A stretch of DNA of 6,878 nt from Actinomycetota bacterium (lineage in GTDB: Bacteria > Actinomycetota > Actinomycetes > Nanopelagicales > Nanopelagicaceae), in the NCBI GenBank assembly GCA_009704285.1, contig WLEM01000026.1, positions 1 to 6,878 of the forward strand. The letters are read 5' to 3'. A model generated the notes under the pieces. It was not told the origin of the DNA, ran no database searches, and was given only the letters and a program-made list of their open reading frames with translations. Of this stretch, positions 6,265-6,878 are shown piece by piece (positions within the stretch are counted from its first letter, which is position 1; every line of letters starts with the position of its first letter). The position numbers and the translations under genes were made by a program.

Positions 6265-6429
6265 TTAACGGCTAAATAATCGAGTGAACAAATTTGGTTT
6301 TTTAGGATCATCAGCATGACCTTGGCATCGATCAGCTTTTGCCACATTAGCAAGTGCTAGTTCAATATGCTGACCACAACCAGACCAGGTTGGTTTTTGG
6401 CACTTTCTACAAATTACTTGATCACACAA
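6265..6429 (-). CDS. Small Cys-rich, probably zinc-binding protein (54 aa), TTG start
   Basis: A short frame with a TTG start encodes 54 residues. It begins MCDQVICRKCQKPTWSGCG, followed by QHIELALANVAKADRCQGH. The pattern CxxC...TWSGCGxHxxxxxxxVxxxxRCxGH matches a conserved family of very small proteins that I know from Actinobacteria and some other bacteria and that has no assigned function. Cys7, Cys10, Cys18, Cys35 and possibly His21 or His38 could bind a zinc ion. The basic tail (KKPNLFTRLFSR) resembles an amphipathic end. The start is TTG at 6429 because AGGAG lies 8 bases upstream and family members begin Met-Cys. The in-frame GTG at 6438 overlaps that ribosome site. It is the first gene of the six-gene - strand run, 8 bp before the GNAT gene. 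Confidence 0.82.
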   Translation of the reverse strand: MCDQVICRKCQKPTWSGCGQHIELALANVAKADRCQGHADDPKKPNLFTRLFSR

Positions 6430-6437
6430 TTTAATCA

Positions 6438-6442
6438 CTCCT
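6438..6442 (-). promoter_or_regulatory. Shine-Dalgarno AGGAG of the Cys-rich small gene
   Basis: AGGAG on the - strand is 8 bases before the TTG at 6429. It is the strongest ribosome site in the window, and it decides the TTG start over the GTG at 6438, which shares its last base. Its presence implies that this first gene of the run has a real 5' leader; candidate -10 boxes such as TAATGT at 6467-6462 are too weak to call. Confidence 0.65.
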
Positions 6443-6510
6443 TTTGATCACCTTAAGAGTTACATTACTTAGATAGCAAAACAATACACCGCTTCAGTTC
6501 TAATCAAGGA

Positions 6511-6540
6511 TTGCCCAGCTAATTCTCTACGAGGTAGGCT
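6511..6540 (+). promoter_or_regulatory. Promoter of the downstream GNAT gene, probably leaderless
   Basis: TTGCCC at 6511-6516 (four of six -35 consensus bases) and TAGGCT at 6535-6540 (TANNNT) are separated by 18 bp. The -10 box ends 6 bases before the ATG at 6547, placing the transcription start at about the start codon. GAGG at 6531-6534 is 12 bases from the ATG, too far for a good ribosome site, which favours a leaderless message. Confidence 0.5.
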
Positions 6541-6546
6541 TGCACC

Positions 6547-6878
6547 ATGAGTATAAAGATTCGCCCCATCACCCAATCTGATAAGCCCCGCTGGCTTGAG
6601 TTATTTAAAGAGTACATCGTTTTCTACAAATCAAAGTTATCTGATGAGCAGTATGAATTAACGTGGAATCGAATTAACTCTGAGTTTAATATAAATGGTT
6701 TGCTGGCAGAAAAAGATGGCCAAGTTGTTGGATTTACCCATTACATATTTCGCCCATCAACTTGGGCGGTTGAGGATTTTTGTTATTTAGAGGATCTTTA
6801 TGTGGATCCAAAGGTTAGAGGCGGTGGGGTTGGTAGAGCACTGATTAAAGCGGTTGAAGAGATTGCAATTGCTAAGGG
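6547..6878 (+). CDS. GNAT family N-acetyltransferase, 3' truncated
   Basis: The frame opens with ATG at 6547 and runs off the end of the window after 110 complete codons. It carries the core of a GNAT fold: IRPIT at the start, GLLAEKDGQVVGFTHYIF as the central strands, YLEDLYVDPKVRGGGVGRALI as strand 4 and motif A (Arg91, Gly92, Gly94, Gly96), and the start of the following helix. The Tyr-Leu-Glu-Asp-Leu-Tyr-Val run is characteristic of a widespread bacterial branch of about 150-160 residues, so about 40-50 residues are missing. The acceptor is unknown. It is divergent from the six-gene - strand run and does not closely resemble the GNAT encoded there, so the two are not a recent duplication. 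Confidence 0.9.
   Translation, partial: MSIKIRPITQSDKPRWLELFKEYIVFYKSKLSDEQYELTWNRINSEFNINGLLAEKDGQVVGFTHYIFRPSTWAVEDFCYLEDLYVDPKVRGGGVGRALIKAVEEIAIAK

Noticed and set aside
6265..6438. Longer version of the Cys-rich protein starting at GTG 6438
   Set aside because: That GTG shares a base with the AGGAG ribosome site, so it is too close to be used; the TTG at 6429 has ideal spacing and gives the family's Met-Cys start.

Overview
The window reads as a compact stretch of a bacterial chromosome. By eye it is AT-rich, genes sit within a few bases of each other or overlap, and no mobile element, CRISPR array, tRNA or rRNA is visible. Three things point to a low-GC, genome-streamlined actinobacterium, possibly of the freshwater acI / Nanopelagicales type: a small Cys-rich protein of a family I know mainly from Actinobacteria, TANNNT boxes placed exactly 6 nt before start codons (the leaderless arrangement common in that phylum), and the very short spacers. 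This placement is an inference; no phylogenetic marker is present.

Layout. (1) Positions 1-828, + strand: the 3' part of a Gfo/Idh/MocA-type NAD(P)-dependent oxidoreductase whose start lies outside the window. (2) 825-2396, - strand: a 523-residue regulator with a MalT-like LuxR/GerE helix-turn-helix at the C-terminus and a long helical N-terminal region without an ATPase domain; its stop overlaps the stop of (1) by 4 bp. (3) 2397-2537: a divergent control region with G/C-rich inverted repeats, a terminator-like hairpin followed by a T-run, a near-perfect palindrome and a -10 box. (4) 2538-3446, + strand: trhO, the rhodanese-type tRNA U34 hydroxylase. (5) 6429 down to 3435, - strand: a tightly packed six-gene run, in transcription order a 54-residue Cys-rich protein (TTG start), a GNAT acetyltransferase, a DUF1801 protein, a helix-hairpin-helix protein, a FUSC-like membrane protein and a DinB/YfiT-type protein. 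Its last stop overlaps the trhO stop by 12 bp. (6) 6430-6546: a second divergent control region. (7) 6547-6878, + strand: the 5' part of another GNAT acetyltransferase running off the window.

How the genes fit together. The six-gene run has spacers of 8, 25, 17, -4 and 9 bp and is probably at least partly co-transcribed. Its members (acetyltransferase, DUF1801, FUSC-type exporter-like protein, thiol-transferase-like DinB) would suit small-molecule handling or detoxification, but no substrate can be read from the sequence. I do not see a defence system or another striking new machine. The points most worth following up are the short TTG-start gene, the regulatory architecture between the LuxR-type gene and trhO, and the ATPase-less MalT-like regulator.
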